DNA of 35,028 bases, from positions 1 to 35,028 of the forward strand of contig JADFXI010000017.1 of the NCBI GenBank assembly GCA_015233655.1, written 5' to 3'. The notes beneath the pieces are model-generated. The model was not told the DNA's origin. It did no database searches and worked only from the letters and a program-made list of their open reading frames with translations. This DNA is from Nitrospirota bacterium. Lineage in GTDB: Bacteria > Nitrospirota > Thermodesulfovibrionia > Thermodesulfovibrionales > Dissulfurispiraceae. The translations under genes and the position numbers were made by a program. Shown one piece after another: positions 34,126 to 35,028 of this stretch. The stretch's first letter is position 1, and each line of letters starts with the position of its first letter.

Positions 34126-34731
34126 CTATTCCCCTCTTTTTTTCATCATCATTTTCCATTGTTCAGGATACAGCTTAAGTCCACAGTCAGGACAGATTCC
34201 ATGGCTGAACTTCGCTTCTGAATGGCTGCTAACATAGACCTCAATCTGTTCCCAATAGCCCTTGTCGTTTCGTATCTTCTTACATGATGCACAGATAGGC
34301 AGCAAACCCTTCAATTTATTAATCTCAGTTTCATGTGCCTTTTTCAGTGCATATTCCGCTTCTTTTCTTTCAGTTACGTCGATGCAACTCCCGATATATC
34401 CTTGAAACCTATCATCCGAGTCTGAAAAAGGCACACCTCGGTCGAATATCCAGCGATACACCCCGTCATATCTTCGAAGCCTGTATTCCATTTCAAACAG
34501 CTCTCTTCTGGCAAAGCTGTCAGTATATATTTTCAGGCAGTTGTCGAAATCATCAGGATGAACCCCTTCAGCCCAACCATTGCCTGTTTCCTGTGCCATT
34601 GAGCGCCCGGTAAATGCCAGCCATATTTCATTAAAATAGTCGCACTCCATCGTAACGTTAGACCGCCAGATCATTATGGGTGCTTTCTCAACAAGTAGTT
34701 TATATTCCTCATAACCAAGCGCATACTCCAT
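34126..34731 (-). CDS. PAS-domain protein with C-terminal cysteine (CxxC...CxxC) motif
   Basis: A 201-residue soluble protein. Residues about 5-126 form a PAS/PAC sensor (APIMIWRSNVTMECDYFNEI, WAEGVHPDDFDNCL, YRWIFDRGVPF, GYIGSCIDVTERKEAE). After a short helix comes LLPICASCKKIRNDKGYW, then HSEAKFSHGICPDC, with Cys147, Cys150, Cys180 and Cys183 as a possible metal site. This cysteine module recurs at the C-terminus of PAS and response-regulator proteins in environmental bacteria, with no known function. No kinase or GGDEF output is present, so the cysteine module itself may be the output. AGGAGG precedes the ATG; a small ggcttc/gaagcc hairpin lies at 34754-34768. Confidence 0.85.
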   Translation of the reverse strand: MEYALGYEEYKLLVEKAPIMIWRSNVTMECDYFNEIWLAFTGRSMAQETGNGWAEGVHPDDFDNCLKIYTDSFARRELFEMEYRLRRYDGVYRWIFDRGVPFSDSDDRFQGYIGSCIDVTERKEAEYALKKAHETEINKLKGLLPICASCKKIRNDKGYWEQIEVYVSSHSEAKFSHGICPDCGLKLYPEQWKMMMKKRGE

Positions 34732-35028
34732 GGGAACCTCCTATCATTGTCTGGGCTTCTGGGAAGCCATAACAACTTATAAGAATCATTTAAGGCTAAG
34801 ATAAAAATAACATGGAAAAAACGATTTATCAATCTAACAACTTTTTTGTCGAATACGATTAGCATAAGGCACTTCCCGACAAGAGCAATACATAACTATT
34901 CTCAGTCGAAATATTGATAGAATGAAGTTGCCATTCAGGTAACGGTTTCAGGAAGTACCTATCGATACATGCTTCAGGGCGAAGCCGATTTTTCTCCTGC
35001 CGGGTTGGCAGGAATGAAACGGAACTGC
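34732..35028. other. Region without a recognised gene at the right edge
   Basis: The 297 bases after the PAS gene start hold its leader (hairpin 34754-34768), AT-rich sequence, and a small hairpin at 34995-35013 (tcctgcc, 5-nt loop, ggcagga). A 26-codon minus-strand frame enters from the edge and stops at 34948-34950, but matches nothing I recognise. Confidence 0.5.

Noticed and set aside
34948-35028. Minus-strand partial frame at the right edge
   Set aside because: Only 26 codons, no recognisable motif and no way to judge without the flanking sequence.

Overview
This 35 kb window is bacterial chromosome with moderate GC content. The outer membrane genes (LptE, parvulin lipoprotein, long Gram-negative-type YidC, Wzm/Wzt exporters) point to a diderm. 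A B12-dependent class II ribonucleotide reductase, a MOSC/MoaB pair and an unusual rpmH-yidD junction without rnpA would suit an anaerobic or microaerophilic Nitrospirota or deltaproteobacterial-type lineage. That placement is inference; there is no 16S rRNA here.

Bases 1-12000 form a surface polysaccharide region. On the minus strand lie wzm, wzt, a Wzz-like chain-length protein, a Trm112-like zinc protein and galE, ending in a truncated gene that abuts a truncated sugar kinase on the other strand. A winged-helix regulator whose start codon sits inside a perfect palindrome lies upstream. A plus-strand block follows: two family 2 glycosyltransferases, a DUF2304 protein and a TMTC-like membrane protein with five TPR units. 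A second minus-strand operon holds another wzm/wzt pair, a DUF362 protein and a small EamA/SMR-type transporter.

Bases 12000-16300 hold dCMP deaminase and class II ribonucleotide reductase (nrdJ), with a NrdR box set exactly between the -35 and -10 elements, and then tgt. Bases 16300-17400 are a small accessory patch: three small ORFs, a 32-bp direct repeat and a tRNA-Leu(CAA). nadE is flanked by two copies of a 47-bp palindromic repeat.

Bases 19500-25300 carry a tightly overlapping operon (deoxyhypusine-synthase-like protein, ferredoxin, endonuclease III), rpsT with a TTG start, and the operon MOSC-moaB-ccdA-lptE-holA. Bases 25460-28350 encode a 963-residue secreted Asp-box propeller protein. 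The right end holds mnmA, a parvulin lipoprotein, and the rpmH-yidD-yidC-mnmE cluster (lacking rnpA and jag), followed by a PAS protein with a C-terminal cysteine motif. No CRISPR array, rRNA, transposase or phage gene was seen.
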